Positions 29,733-38,666 of a DNA stretch of 64,000 bases are shown piece by piece; position 1 is the first letter of the stretch, and the number at the start of each line of letters is the position of its first letter. The notes under the pieces are model-generated. The model ran no database searches and was not told where the DNA came from. It was given only the letters and a program-made list of their open reading frames with translations. The DNA is from Shinella zoogloeoides. Lineage in GTDB: Bacteria; Pseudomonadota; Alphaproteobacteria; Rhizobiales; Rhizobiaceae. The DNA is taken from positions 3,956,001 to 4,020,000 of the forward strand of contig NZ_CP093528.1 in the NCBI RefSeq assembly GCF_022682305.1, given 5' to 3'. The translations under genes and the position numbers were made by a program.

Positions 29733-31229
29733 CTATGATTCGGTCGCGAGGATTCCAGCCTTTTCACACCAGACGCGCAAGGGGGCGAGGTCCGGATGGG
29801 AAAGCGCCCGCGTAAGATTGCGGAAGGTGCGCGGCATGTGGCGCATATAGGCCGGCTTGCCGTCACGCTGCATCAGCCGCACCCAGATGCCGACGAGCTT
29901 GCAGTTGCGCTGCGCCGCCATGACATGCCAGTCGCGCAGGAAACGGTCCCGGTCGAAATCGCCCTGCTTTTCCCGCAGGGAAAGGTAGCGGGCGAGCATG
30001 CCGTCCGCCAGGCCGTCGGGGATGTCGACGCGGGCATCCTGCACCAGCGAGGCGACGTCATAGGCCGAGGGGCCGATCATCGCATCCTGGAAATCGATGA
30101 TGCCGACCCGGTCGATGCCCTGGGCCTCCGGCCGCCAGATGATGTTCGGGGAATGAAAGTCGCGCAGCAGGAGATTGTGCTCGGCGGCCGCAAGGCTTTC
30201 GATCAGTCGGTCCCAGATGGCGATATAGTCCCGGCGCTCCTCGTCGCTCGCCGGCGTGCCATGCTTGAAGGGCAGATACCAGTCGGTAAGCAGGCTCACC
30301 TCGATCTGCATGGCATCGCGATCGAAATCCGGCACGGTATGGACGATGCCATCGGCCACCGGAAGATCGCGCGCGAAAGGCTGGCCGTGCATCGCCGCGA
30401 GGCAGGCGGCGCTCTCCAGATAGCGCTCCGCGATCGGCGCGCCCTCCGCATCGAGAACGCCTTCGCTGCCGAGGTCTTCGATCAAGAGGATGCCCTGCTC
30501 GATATCCGTCTCGTAGATGGCGGGAGCGCGAAGGCCGCGGGAAGCGAGGTGCCGGCCGATGGCGATGAACGGTTTCACGTCCTCGGCGATATGGGCGATC
30601 TGCTGGTAATACTTGCCGTGGGCGAGGATCGGGCCGGGCATATGGCGCGGCGCATCCATCAGCACGTAGCGTGTGCCGCCGAAATGGACATGCTCATAGG
30701 CGCGCACGGAGGCATCGCCCGTCAGGTGCCGGCGGATGGCATCCCGGTAGCCGGCTTCGTCGAGGAAGGCGCGGATGGCGAGAGACCGCTGGATGCGGGC
30801 AAGCGCCGGTGCCACGCAGTTGATGGAAACACGCCGCCCATCACCCTCATGCGTGAAGGTCAGTGTGATGCCGTTCACAGGCAGCGCGCCTTCGCCCTTT
30901 TCCGGCCATTCGACGAGGCAGATCCCGTCCGCAAGCGCTTCGTCGAAGCCGAGTTCGTCGATCTCGGCGGCATCAGCAATGCGGTAGAGGTCGAAATGGG
31001 CGACGGGAACGCGCAGCTCGTAGCTCTGCACGAGCGTGAAGGTCGGGCTCGGCACTTCCAGATAGGCATCGTCCGCGATGGCGCGGATCACCGCGCGCGA
31101 AAAGGTCGATTTACCCGCGCCGAGATCGCCCGACAGCGCGACATAGTCGCCGCGCTTGAGCGCAATCGCCATGTCCTCCCCGAAGCGGATGGTGGCGGCT
31201 TCGTCGGCAAGGAAGATGTCGAGCGCCAT
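29733..31229 (-). CDS. TsaE-AmgK fusion: t6A ATPase plus amino sugar kinase
   Basis: A 498-residue two-domain protein. Residues 1 to about 150 are TsaE, needed for N6-threonylcarbamoyl-adenosine on tRNA: P-loop SGDLGAGKSTFSR, PSPTFTLV and LVEWPEKG. Residues about 165-498 are an aminoglycoside-phosphotransferase-fold kinase of the AmgK type (anomeric MurNAc/GlcNAc kinase): catalytic LLLRDFHSPNII and GIIDFQDAMIGP. The codons run through without a stop, so this is one chain. Such fusions are known in alphaproteobacteria. ATG 31229 lies 4 nt after the divL stop; murU follows. Confidence 0.92.
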   Translation of the reverse strand: MALDIFLADEAATIRFGEDMAIALKRGDYVALSGDLGAGKSTFSRAVIRAIADDAYLEVPSPTFTLVQSYELRVPVAHFDLYRIADAAEIDELGFDEALADGICLVEWPEKGEGALPVNGITLTFTHEGDGRRVSINCVAPALARIQRSLAIRAFLDEAGYRDAIRRHLTGDASVRAYEHVHFGGTRYVLMDAPRHMPGPILAHGKYYQQIAHIAEDVKPFIAIGRHLASRGLRAPAIYETDIEQGILLIEDLGSEGVLDAEGAPIAERYLESAACLAAMHGQPFARDLPVADGIVHTVPDFDRDAMQIEVSLLTDWYLPFKHGTPASDEERRDYIAIWDRLIESLAAAEHNLLLRDFHSPNIIWRPEAQGIDRVGIIDFQDAMIGPSAYDVASLVQDARVDIPDGLADGMLARYLSLREKQGDFDRDRFLRDWHVMAAQRNCKLVGIWVRLMQRDGKPAYMRHMPRTFRNLTRALSHPDLAPLRVWCEKAGILATES

Positions 31230-31233
31230 GCGC

Positions 31234-33681
31234 CTATTCCGCAGCCGCAAACGAGGTCATCGTGGCGGAGGGAATGCGCACGGTGACATCGGTGCCGCGG
31301 CCTTCGTGGCTGTCGATCTTGACGGTGCCGTGGTGGAGGCTGACGAAGCTTTCCACGATGGAAAGGCCGAGACCCGCGCCGCCGTGGCGGCCATGGCTCT
31401 CGAAGCGGTTGAACACCGTCGTCAGCACATCCTGCGGAATGCCCGGCCCCCGGTCGGAGACCGTGAAGACGAGATCGCTGCCCTCGCGCCAGCAGCGGAA
31501 GCCGATGGCGCTGCCGGGCGGCGCGAAATTCGCGGCGTTGCTGAGCAGCTTGATGAGGATCTGTTTCAGCCGCTGCTGGTCCGCGACGATGGTGCCGAGA
31601 TTGTCGGGCGCGGTGATTTCAAGCGTCACCTGCGCGTCGTGCAGCCGGTCGGCGAATTGCATCGATACGTCGTCGATAAGGTCCGTCAGGTTGATCTCGG
31701 TATAGTCGAGTTCCATGATGCCGGCATCGACCGTCGCAAGATCGAGAATATCGTTGACGATGGTCAGCAGTACGGCCGACGACGTCGCGATATGGTCGAC
31801 ATATTCGGACTGCCGGTCGTTGAGGTCGCCCATGGTCGGCGTCTTCAGGAGGTCGGCGAAACCGATGATATTGGTCAGCGGCGAGCGCAGCTCGTAGGAA
31901 ACGTGCTGTACGAAATCGTTCTTCAGCGCATCCGCCTTGCGCAGCGCCTCGTTCTTTTCGGTCAGGGCGCGGCTGACGCGCACGCTGTCCGTGACGTTGA
32001 CGAAGGTCAGCATCGTCTGGGCGTTGGAGAGCGGAATGACCGCGAAGTCGAGGATGAGGCCGGTGCGCAGCTCAAGGACACCCTGGCAGGAAGGCCGTTC
32101 GTCGTCGAAGCTGGTGATCATATGTGCGAAGCGCTTCCAGCCGTCCGGCTTGTCGTAGGACGGCGCGCAGGCCTGCTCGATGGCGCGGATATGCGTGCCG
32201 GATTTCGCCTCTGCCTCGCTGATGCCCCAAAGCGCCCGGAAGGCCGGGTTGGAGAGGCGGATGCGCCCGTCCGGGCTGAACACCGCGACGCCTTCGGCCA
32301 AGTGATCGATCGTCTCGTCCTGTACCTGTACCAGCGTGTTGTAGCGCGTCTCGAGATCGACCTTTTCCGTCAGGTTCTCGAAGACCCAGGTCGCGCCGCC
32401 CTGCGGGCGGGCGGTGGCGAAGACGCGCAGCGTCTGGCCGTTCGGCAGGTGCCAGAGGTCGGTCTGGGTATCGATGGCGCGGTAGACGGAAAGCGCGGTT
32501 TCCTTCCACTGTTTCCAGTTGAGCTGTTCCGGCAGTTTTGCCGCCGCGCGCAGGCGGTCCAGCAGTTCGCCGTTGCCGGGCTTGCTTTCCAGGAACGCCG
32601 TGTCGATCTCCCACATGGTCTGGAAGGCCTGATTGTAGAACTGCAGGCGCTGGTCGCCGTCGAAGATCGCGACGGGCGTCGCCAGATGGTCGAGCGTCTC
32701 GGCGTGGCTTTTCAGCGTGCGTACCAGTTCCTCGCGCACCGCCTCGACATCGGAAACGTTGACGGCGATGCCGGCGGAGCCGCTTGCGCTGCGCGCATCG
32801 ACCACGTCGAAGAAGCTGCGGTTGCCATGCACGACGGTCGAGACCTTGTCACGGAACGGCGTGTCGTAGGTGCTGGTGGCGCGGATCTTTTCGCGCGCGA
32901 TGGTCGGCAGCAGTTCGCGGCCCTCGGTGACCGCGCCGGCGGCATCCTTGGCTTCGACGGCCTCGGCATAGGCTTCGTTCACCCAGGCGAGCGAACCGTC
33001 CGCGGCGCGCTGCCAGACAGGCAGGTCGATCTGGTCGAGCAGGCCCTGAAGGGTCGTCAGCGCCGCGACCAGCCGGTCGCGCTCGAGCTTCAGCCCGGCG
33101 GCTTCGGCGCGCAGGTTGTTGAGCGCCACGAAGCGCACGAAGGCCTGCCCGCCCGAAACGCGGCCCTGCGCCTCCAGCACTTCCTCGCGGGTGGTTTCCA
33201 CGACGAGGTCGAAGCTCTGGGCCTGCGAGCGCAGCTTCTCGACGGCGCGCTCGATCTCGCTGGCGGAGGCCGGCTTCAGCCAGCGGCCGAAGGCGAGGAA
33301 ATCGCGGTCGGCCTGCGGCGCGCCGGTCTCCGGCGGAAGCTGGCCCAAAAATTCCGGCTTGCCGGAAAGCCCGTCCCACATGACGATGCGGCGGTTCTTG
33401 TCGCCGATCAGCGCCTGCAGGCGGGAAACGGTGTGGCGGGCGTCGGAGAGATGCGCGCGCAGTTCGCGATGCTCGGCCTCGACGCGGCCGCGCAGGCGGA
33501 TCATCCAGACCGCCGAGATCATTGCCGCCGACAGCACGCCGAGCAGCAGGGAGCCGGTGACGACTTCCGTGGTGGCGAGATAGGGGGCGGCATGCGCCGG
33601 GCCTGCAAAGGCAAGCGACGCCAGCGCCGAGCCGGCCGTCAGCAGGCGCCTTGCGCGCTGCGTCAACCAGCCATTAACCAT
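31234..33681 (-). CDS. divL: DivL-like PAS histidine-kinase homologue with tyrosine at the phospho-site
   Basis: An 815-residue membrane protein. An N-terminal hydrophobic leader and a TM segment (about 42-62) precede a coiled region, two or three PAS-like domains (about 210-320, 330-440, 455-570), a dimerisation helix and an ATPase domain (DRGPGIP, GGAGLGLSIV). The H-box reads HVSYELRSPLTN: the acceptor histidine is Tyr596 (codon 31894-31896). This is the hallmark of DivL, which in Caulobacter binds DivK and tunes CckA in cell-cycle control. Start ATG 33681 is chosen over earlier in-frame codons. First gene of the tsaE-amgK/murU/addBA group. Confidence 0.88.
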   Translation of the reverse strand: MVNGWLTQRARRLLTAGSALASLAFAGPAHAAPYLATTEVVTGSLLLGVLSAAMISAVWMIRLRGRVEAEHRELRAHLSDARHTVSRLQALIGDKNRRIVMWDGLSGKPEFLGQLPPETGAPQADRDFLAFGRWLKPASASEIERAVEKLRSQAQSFDLVVETTREEVLEAQGRVSGGQAFVRFVALNNLRAEAAGLKLERDRLVAALTTLQGLLDQIDLPVWQRAADGSLAWVNEAYAEAVEAKDAAGAVTEGRELLPTIAREKIRATSTYDTPFRDKVSTVVHGNRSFFDVVDARSASGSAGIAVNVSDVEAVREELVRTLKSHAETLDHLATPVAIFDGDQRLQFYNQAFQTMWEIDTAFLESKPGNGELLDRLRAAAKLPEQLNWKQWKETALSVYRAIDTQTDLWHLPNGQTLRVFATARPQGGATWVFENLTEKVDLETRYNTLVQVQDETIDHLAEGVAVFSPDGRIRLSNPAFRALWGISEAEAKSGTHIRAIEQACAPSYDKPDGWKRFAHMITSFDDERPSCQGVLELRTGLILDFAVIPLSNAQTMLTFVNVTDSVRVSRALTEKNEALRKADALKNDFVQHVSYELRSPLTNIIGFADLLKTPTMGDLNDRQSEYVDHIATSSAVLLTIVNDILDLATVDAGIMELDYTEINLTDLIDDVSMQFADRLHDAQVTLEITAPDNLGTIVADQQRLKQILIKLLSNAANFAPPGSAIGFRCWREGSDLVFTVSDRGPGIPQDVLTTVFNRFESHGRHGGAGLGLSIVESFVSLHHGTVKIDSHEGRGTDVTVRIPSATMTSFAAAE

Positions 33682-33901
33682 GTTTTTCGGCACAAATGCA
33701 TGCGCCTTATCCCGCCCCGCCAGGCCAAAAGCCTGCCCGGAACGGCCTCGTTTTTCTTCCGACATCATCCCCGGTATGTCTCCGTCCGTTTGCCGCCTGA
33801 TCGACAAGACATCCCAATCCGGCGCGAAGGTCCGCATCTGCGCGCCGAATCAACGCCTTAAACGATACTTGTTTCCCGAATCGTCGGGAAGGGACGGGGC
33901 C

Positions 33902-33940
33902 AAAAAAGAGGCGGCGCGCTTGTGTCAAGCGCGCCGCCTC
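33902..33940 (-). terminator. Intrinsic terminator of ahcY
   Basis: A perfect 15-bp stem (33908-33922 with 33926-33940, loop of 3 nt) is followed on the minus strand by six T residues (33907-33902), 28 nt after the ahcY stop. The rest of the 287-bp gap before divL holds no gene. Confidence 0.92.
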
Positions 33941-33968
33941 TAGATGTTGTGGATAATCCGGGTAAGGA

Positions 33969-35366
33969 TCAGTACCTGTAGTGCTCGGCCTTGAACGGAC
34001 CCTGCGTCGTCACGCCGATATAGCCGGCCTGCTCCTCGGAGAGTTCCGTGAGGCGGGCGCCGAGCTTGGCAAGGTGCAGGCGCGCGACCTTCTCGTCGAG
34101 CTGCTTGGGCAGGACGTAGACTTCGTTCTTGTACGCGTCACCCTTCGTGTAGAGCTCGATCTGGGCCAGAACCTGGTTCGAGAACGAGGCGGACATGACG
34201 AAGGACGGATGGCCGGTCGCGTTGCCGAGGTTCAGCAGGCGGCCTTCCGAAAGCAGGATCATGCGGTTGCCCTTCGGGAACTCGATCATGTCGACCTGCG
34301 GCTTGATGTTCGTCCACTTGAGATTGCGCAGCGAGGCGACCTGGATCTCGTTGTCGAAGTGGCCGATATTGCCGACGATCGCCATGTCCTTCATCTCGCG
34401 CATGTGCTCGATGCGGATGACGTCCTTGTTGCCGGTCGTGGTGATGAAGATGTCGGCGGAGGACACGACGTCCTCGAGCTGCACGACTTCAAAACCGTCC
34501 ATGGCGGCCTGAAGGGCGCAGATCGGGTCGATTTCCGTAACCTTGACGCGGGCGCCGGCGCCGCGCAGCGAGGCGGCCGAACCCTTGCCGACGTCGCCAT
34601 AGCCGCAGACGACGGCGACCTTGCCGGCCATCATCACGTCGGTGCCGCGGCGGATGCCGTCGACCAGCGATTCCTTGCAGCCGTACTTGTTGTCGAACTT
34701 CGACTTGGTGACCGAGTCGTTGACGTTGATCGCCGGGAAGGGCAGCAGGCCCTTCTGCTGGAGCTGGTAGAGACGGTTGACACCGGTGGTGGTCTCTTCC
34801 GTCACGCCCTGGATGGCGTCGCGCTGCTTGGTGAACCAGCCCGGCGAAGCGGCAAGGCGCTTCCTGATCTGCGCGAAGAGGATTTCCTCTTCTTCCGAAC
34901 CCGGATTGACCAGAATGTTTTCGCCGGCTTCGGCGCGCGCGCCGAGCAGGATGTACATGGTGGCGTCGCCGCCATCATCGAGGATCATGTTGGAGAAGCC
35001 GCCATCGGTCCACTGGAAGATCTTGTCGGTATATTCCCAGTATTCGGTGAGCGTTTCGCCCTTCACGGCATAGACCGGAATGCCAGCGGCGGCGATGGCT
35101 GCGGCGGCATGGTCCTGCGTGGAGAAGATGTTGCACGAGGCCCAGCGCACGTCGGCGCCTAGCGCCACCAGCGTCTCGATGAGGACGGCGGTCTGGATGG
35201 TCATGTGCAGCGAGCCGGTGATGCGCGCGCCCTTGAGGGGCTTGGAGGCACCGAACTCTTCGCGGCAGGCCATCAGGCCCGGCATTTCGGTTTCGGCGAT
35301 CTGAATTTCCTTGCGGCCGAAATCGGCAAGCGCGATGTCGGCGACGTGGTAGTCCTTGGTGGTCAT
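33969..35366 (-). CDS. ahcY: S-adenosylhomocysteine hydrolase
   Basis: A 465-residue NAD-dependent enzyme that splits S-adenosylhomocysteine to adenosine and homocysteine, relieving methyltransferase product inhibition. Seen: [32 protein letters not shown], the NAD loop [13 protein letters not shown] and the C-terminal KAEHYRY tail with the conserved Lys/Tyr. It contains the roughly 40-residue insertion (around [18 protein letters not shown] onward) common in bacteria. Located downstream of ptsH but set apart by 108 bp carrying a palindrome and a structured leader, so separately controlled. Confidence 0.97.
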   Translation of the reverse strand: MTTKDYHVADIALADFGRKEIQIAETEMPGLMACREEFGASKPLKGARITGSLHMTIQTAVLIETLVALGADVRWASCNIFSTQDHAAAAIAAAGIPVYAVKGETLTEYWEYTDKIFQWTDGGFSNMILDDGGDATMYILLGARAEAGENILVNPGSEEEEILFAQIRKRLAASPGWFTKQRDAIQGVTEETTTGVNRLYQLQQKGLLPFPAINVNDSVTKSKFDNKYGCKESLVDGIRRGTDVMMAGKVAVVCGYGDVGKGSAASLRGAGARVKVTEIDPICALQAAMDGFEVVQLEDVVSSADIFITTTGNKDVIRIEHMREMKDMAIVGNIGHFDNEIQVASLRNLKWTNIKPQVDMIEFPKGNRMILLSEGRLLNLGNATGHPSFVMSASFSNQVLAQIELYTKGDAYKNEVYVLPKQLDEKVARLHLAKLGARLTELSEEQAGYIGVTTQGPFKAEHYRY

Positions 35367-35429
35367 GGAAGCTCCAGCCTTCTGGCTCTGTTCGGATGGC
35401 GCTTCCTAACAGGAAACGCCGGCTGGAGC
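35367..35429 (-). promoter_or_regulatory. Structured ahcY leader that can sequester the Shine-Dalgarno
   Basis: On the transcript, GCTCCAGCC (35429-35421) pairs with GGCTGGAGC (35379-35371), a 9-bp stem whose 3' strand contains the GGAG ribosome-binding site 5 nt before the ATG. Inside it lies a 9-bp hairpin (35420-35412 with 35406-35398, one G-U) with loop UGUUA; loop bases UGUU can pair with AACA at 35392-35389. It does not match the SAH or SAM-II riboswitch patterns I know. Function is inferred. Confidence 0.5.
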
Positions 35430-35434
35430 AAGGC

Positions 35435-35456
35435 GACATAAAGAAGTCTTTATGTC
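35435..35456. promoter_or_regulatory. 22-bp palindromic operator candidate upstream of ahcY
   Basis: Half-sites GACATAAAGA (35435-35444) and TCTTTATGTC (35447-35456) are perfect complements around AG. The ATAAAG/CTTTAT core and position before ahcY fit the binding site of SahR-type ArsR-family regulators of the S-adenosylhomocysteine/methionine cycle, recalled but not verifiable here. Confidence 0.6.
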
Positions 35457-35474
35457 CTTATATTAATGGAAGGC

Positions 35475-35747
35475 TTACATCTCCTCGCCGAACCGGTCGG
35501 CGATCAGCGCATCGAGCGCGTCGAGCACCTCACGCGCCTGCGTGCCGGTGGCGGTGACGAAGACGCTGCAGCCGGGGCTGGCGGCCAGCATCATCAGGCC
35601 CATGATCGAGGTGCCGCCGACCGTCATGCCGTCCTTGGAGACGGTCACCTCCGCGTCATAGCCGTCGACGGTCTGCACGAATTTCGCCGAGGCGCGGGCA
35701 TGCAGGCCCCGCTTGTTGATGATGAGAAGCTCTTTCGAGACGGTCAT
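35475..35747 (-). CDS. ptsH: Phosphocarrier protein HPr
   Basis: A 90-residue PTS phosphocarrier. The EI-dependent site His16 lies in NKRGLHARASAKFV and the HprK target Ser47 in GGTSIMGLMML. Both phosphorylation sites are therefore kept. Upstream by 15 nt is the mannose-type EIIA gene, then hprK; no EIIB/C permease is encoded here, so the chain is probably regulatory rather than a sugar transporter. Confidence 0.95.
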   Translation of the reverse strand: MTVSKELLIINKRGLHARASAKFVQTVDGYDAEVTVSKDGMTVGGTSIMGLMMLAASPGCSVFVTATGTQAREVLDALDALIADRFGEEM

Positions 35748-35762
35748 GGGCGGCGGGAAACC

Positions 35763-36164
35763 TTATTTGCCGCTGAGGACGCGGCTTGCCACGTTGATAT
35801 ATTTGCGACCGGCCTCGGAGGCATCGACCAGCGCCTTCTCCATGTTGTTCTCGCCGCGCACGCCCGCCAGCTTGATCAGCATGGGCAGGTTGACGCCGGC
35901 GATCACCTCGATGCCGTTGCCGGTCATCACGGAGATGGCGAGGTTCGACGGGGTGCCGCCGAACATGTCGGTGAGGATGATGACGCCATGGCCCTGGTCG
36001 GCCTTGTTGACCGCGTCCAGGATGTCCTGGCGGCGCTGGTCCATGTCGTCCTCGGGACCGATGCAGACGGTCTCTATGGCCTTTTGCGGACCGACGACAT
36101 GTTCGAGGGCATGCCGGAATTCCTCCGCCAGCTTGCCATGGGTGACAAGCACCAGTCCGATCAT
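35763..36164 (-). CDS. PTS EIIA component, mannose/fructose family
   Basis: A 133-residue EIIA-Man domain. The phosphorylation site is His9 in VLVTHGKLAEEFRHA; the fold marker LTDMFGGTPSNLAI is present. In rhizobia this protein (often named ManX/EIIA-Man) accepts phosphate from HPr without a matching transporter and acts in regulation. Start ATG 36164. The 150 bp between it and the hprK stop contain nothing I can identify. Confidence 0.92.
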   Translation of the reverse strand: MIGLVLVTHGKLAEEFRHALEHVVGPQKAIETVCIGPEDDMDQRRQDILDAVNKADQGHGVIILTDMFGGTPSNLAISVMTGNGIEVIAGVNLPMLIKLAGVRGENNMEKALVDASEAGRKYINVASRVLSGK

Positions 36165-36314
36165 CAGCAGTCGCTCCAGTTTCCCAATTCAAACGGACGG
36201 CTCATTACTGCAATGCAACAATTCCGTCCACCGCTGGGGTCGCCATCATGTCAATGAAAAGCCCAAGTGCAAGCCCTAAATGCCCGTTTAAGCGGAATGC
36301 CGAGGCTTTTGCGC

Positions 36315-36770
36315 TCAATCCCGCAGGATTTCCGGGTGGATCGTGGCCAGGATCGAGAAAGCCGTGCAGCCGGCAAGGAGCGGCAGCCGCGTCAGCGGCA
36401 GGATATGCCCGGGCAAGACCTCGAAGATTTCGCCCTCCGGCGGCAGCCGCTCGGCAAAGGGCGGTGCGACAGGGCGGATGGCCTGGTTCAGCACGGCCTT
36501 CTCGACCGTCTCCACCTTGACGATCCCGGCGCCGCGCACCTCTGCAAGGCCGGCAATACTTTCCGGCGCCCTCGCGACGAGCCGGCCGTCTTCTTCGCAA
36601 ACGAGAACCTGATCGTCGCTGACAAGTGCGGCGAAAAGCCCACGCGTCCTGGCCTCATGGATACAATGAAGGGCGACGGAGCTTTTGCCTGCGCCGGAAG
36701 GGCCAACGAAGAGAAGCCCGGTCGAGCCGAGCACGATGGCCGTTCCATGCACGTTGGCGGGGCCGGTCAT
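36315..36770 (-). CDS. hprK: HPr kinase/phosphorylase, short alphaproteobacterial form
   Basis: A 151-residue version holding only the catalytic part of HprK: P-loop FVGPSGAGKSSVAL, ALVSDDQVLV and EVRGAGIVKV (the family signature). The N-terminal domain of Gram-positive HprK is absent, which is usual in this class. It phosphorylates HPr on serine in response to carbon status. The ATG (36770) overlaps the chvG stop by 4 bp (ATGA), so it is coupled to the sensor kinase gene. Confidence 0.92.
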   Translation of the reverse strand: MTGPANVHGTAIVLGSTGLLFVGPSGAGKSSVALHCIHEARTRGLFAALVSDDQVLVCEEDGRLVARAPESIAGLAEVRGAGIVKVETVEKAVLNQAIRPVAPPFAERLPPEGEIFEVLPGHILPLTRLPLLAGCTAFSILATIHPEILRD

Positions 36771-38557
36771 TTATGCGTGCCGGCGGGGAGGGCGAGAGTG
36801 AAGCGCGCGCCGAGCTTTTCGCCGGTCGCCTTGTCGAGGATGTTATCGGCCTTCAGCGTGCCGCCATGCGCCTCGGCGATCTGGCGGGAGATGGAGAGGC
36901 CGAGACCGGAATTCTGGCCGAAGTCCTCGCTTGCCGGGCGGTCCGTGTAGAAGCGCTCGAAGATGCGGTCGATATCTTCCGCCTGGATGCCGGGGCCGTT
37001 GTCCTCGACCTGGATGAGGCAGCGGTCGTTCCGCCCGCGCGACAGGCGCACGACGATGCGCCCGCCGGGATCCGGCACGAAGGAGCGCGCGTTCTCGATC
37101 AGGTTGGTGACGATCTGGCCGATGCGCAGCTCGTAGCCCGAGACCTCGAATTTCGTCTTCGGATTGTCCTTGCGGTCGACCACGAAATCGAGCGTGACGG
37201 GCTTCTTGCGCGTATTGACCTGACGGGAGATGTCGATGAGGTCGCCAAGCAGCTTTTCGAGGTCCACCTTGCGGGCATCGCTGCGAGCCAGCTCGGCATC
37301 GAGCCGCGAGGCGTCGGAAATGTCGCTGATCAGGCGGTCGAGGCGGCGCACGTCATGCTGGATGATATCGAGCAGGCGCTTCTTGGAATCGTCCGTGCGC
37401 GCAAGCGGCAGGGTTTCGACGGCGCTGCGCAGCGAGGTCAGGGGGTTCTTCAGTTCGTGGCTGACATCGGCCGCGAAACTCTCGATCGCGTCGATCCGGT
37501 CGTAGAGCGCCGTCGTCATCTGGCGCAGCGCGATGGAAAGGTTGCCGATCTCGTCCTGACGCGCGGAGAAGTCGGGAATCTCCTCGCGCTCCTTCGCCCC
37601 GCGCCGGACGCGAATCGCCGCCGCCGAAAGTCGGCGCAGCGGATTGGCGATGGTGCTGGACAGAAGCAGCGACAGGGCGATGTTGACGAGGCCCGCGACG
37701 CCGGCGACACGCATGATGGCAAGGCGCTCGGCGTGAACGATCTTGTCGATGTCGCCCGCCTGCGTGGACAGCAGCAGCACGCCGAGCACCGCGCGGAAAC
37801 GCTGTACGGGCACGGCGACCGAGACGATCAGCTCGCCCTTGTCGTTGACGCGCACGACGGCGCCGCGCACGCCGGTCAGCGCGTTCATCACTTCCGGGTA
37901 GATCGAGCCGTCGCCGCCCGGCGCTTCCTTGTATTGCGGCAGGTTGCTTGGCTGGAGGATGCGGTTGAACCAGACATTGAGCTGGTCGAGGAGACCGGGG
38001 CTTTCGGATTCTACCGGCGGCAGGTCGAAGCGCAGCACCTGGCCCTGTGTGTAGAGGTGGCGCGAATCGAGCAGCAGGTTTGCGTCGGTGTCGTAGATGC
38101 GGGCGCGGGTACGCGTCGGCGAGATCAGCCGTCTGAGGACAGGGGCGACACGCTCGGGATTGATGGGGAATTCGAGGTCGTCGTCGCCCGGCAGCGGCGT
38201 GATGCTTTGGCCGGCCTGCAGCTCCAGCAGCTTTTCGGGGTCGATGGTGATCGAGTTGGTGTCGACCGAGGCGGAGGCGGAGATTGCACCGGCGATGATC
38301 TCGCCCTGCGTCAGGAGGCTTTCGACGCGGGCGTCGATCAGGCCCTCGCGGAACTGGTTGAGATAGAGGATACCCGCGACGAGCACGACCAGCGCGACGA
38401 GGTTGAAGAAGAGGATGCGGCGCGTCAGGCTGGAGAAGACGGCATTGCCGAAGATGCGGCGGGCCAGCGTGAAGGGATGGGTCCAGCGGCGTCCGGCGCG
38501 CGGCGCGGGCCGGCCTTCGGCGTCCTCTCCATCCTTTTCAGGCACGGTCTGCGACAA
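36767..38557 (-). CDS. chvG: Sensor histidine kinase ChvG (ExoS)
   Basis: A 596-residue inner-membrane kinase: TM1 about 47-66, a periplasmic domain about 67-282, TM2 about 283-303, a HAMP-type linker, then His367 in FAADVSHELKNPLTS and the ATPase motifs NLIENARSF, DNGPGI and NSGLGLSI. In Agrobacterium/Sinorhizobium it senses acid/envelope cues, repressed by ExoR, and controls exopolysaccharide and virulence genes through ChvI. The start appears to be TTG (38557) with AGAGGA upstream; an in-frame stop lies just before it. Downstream of chvI. Confidence 0.95.
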   Translation of the reverse strand: MSQTVPEKDGEDAEGRPAPRAGRRWTHPFTLARRIFGNAVFSSLTRRILFFNLVALVVLVAGILYLNQFREGLIDARVESLLTQGEIIAGAISASASVDTNSITIDPEKLLELQAGQSITPLPGDDDLEFPINPERVAPVLRRLISPTRTRARIYDTDANLLLDSRHLYTQGQVLRFDLPPVESESPGLLDQLNVWFNRILQPSNLPQYKEAPGGDGSIYPEVMNALTGVRGAVVRVNDKGELIVSVAVPVQRFRAVLGVLLLSTQAGDIDKIVHAERLAIMRVAGVAGLVNIALSLLLSSTIANPLRRLSAAAIRVRRGAKEREEIPDFSARQDEIGNLSIALRQMTTALYDRIDAIESFAADVSHELKNPLTSLRSAVETLPLARTDDSKKRLLDIIQHDVRRLDRLISDISDASRLDAELARSDARKVDLEKLLGDLIDISRQVNTRKKPVTLDFVVDRKDNPKTKFEVSGYELRIGQIVTNLIENARSFVPDPGGRIVVRLSRGRNDRCLIQVEDNGPGIQAEDIDRIFERFYTDRPASEDFGQNSGLGLSISRQIAEAHGGTLKADNILDKATGEKLGARFTLALPAGTHK

Positions 38558-38620
38558 GCGTGTTCATCCTCTCACGCGGTTCCGGCGGGAGCCGCGCCAA
38601 TCTTTTGCGGCGCGAAGCGC

Positions 38621-38648
38621 CTGCCGCGGCATGGCATTGCCGCGGCAG
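38621..38648 (-). repeat. Hairpin between chvI and chvG
   Basis: CTGCCGCGGCA (38621-38631) and its exact complement (38638-38648) surround a 6-nt loop, 18 nt after the chvI stop. No T run on the minus strand, so it probably sets relative message levels rather than terminating fully. Confidence 0.55.
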
Positions 38649-38666
38649 TCGATCAAGCGAAATCGC

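Noticed and set aside
35367..35429. Calling the ahcY leader an SAH or SAM-II riboswitch
   Set aside because: The conserved core sequences of those classes, as I know them, are not present; kept only as an unclassified structure.
36315..36770. hprK as a truncated pseudogene because it is only 151 residues
   Set aside because: Short HprK lacking the N-terminal domain is the standard alphaproteobacterial form and all catalytic motifs are intact.
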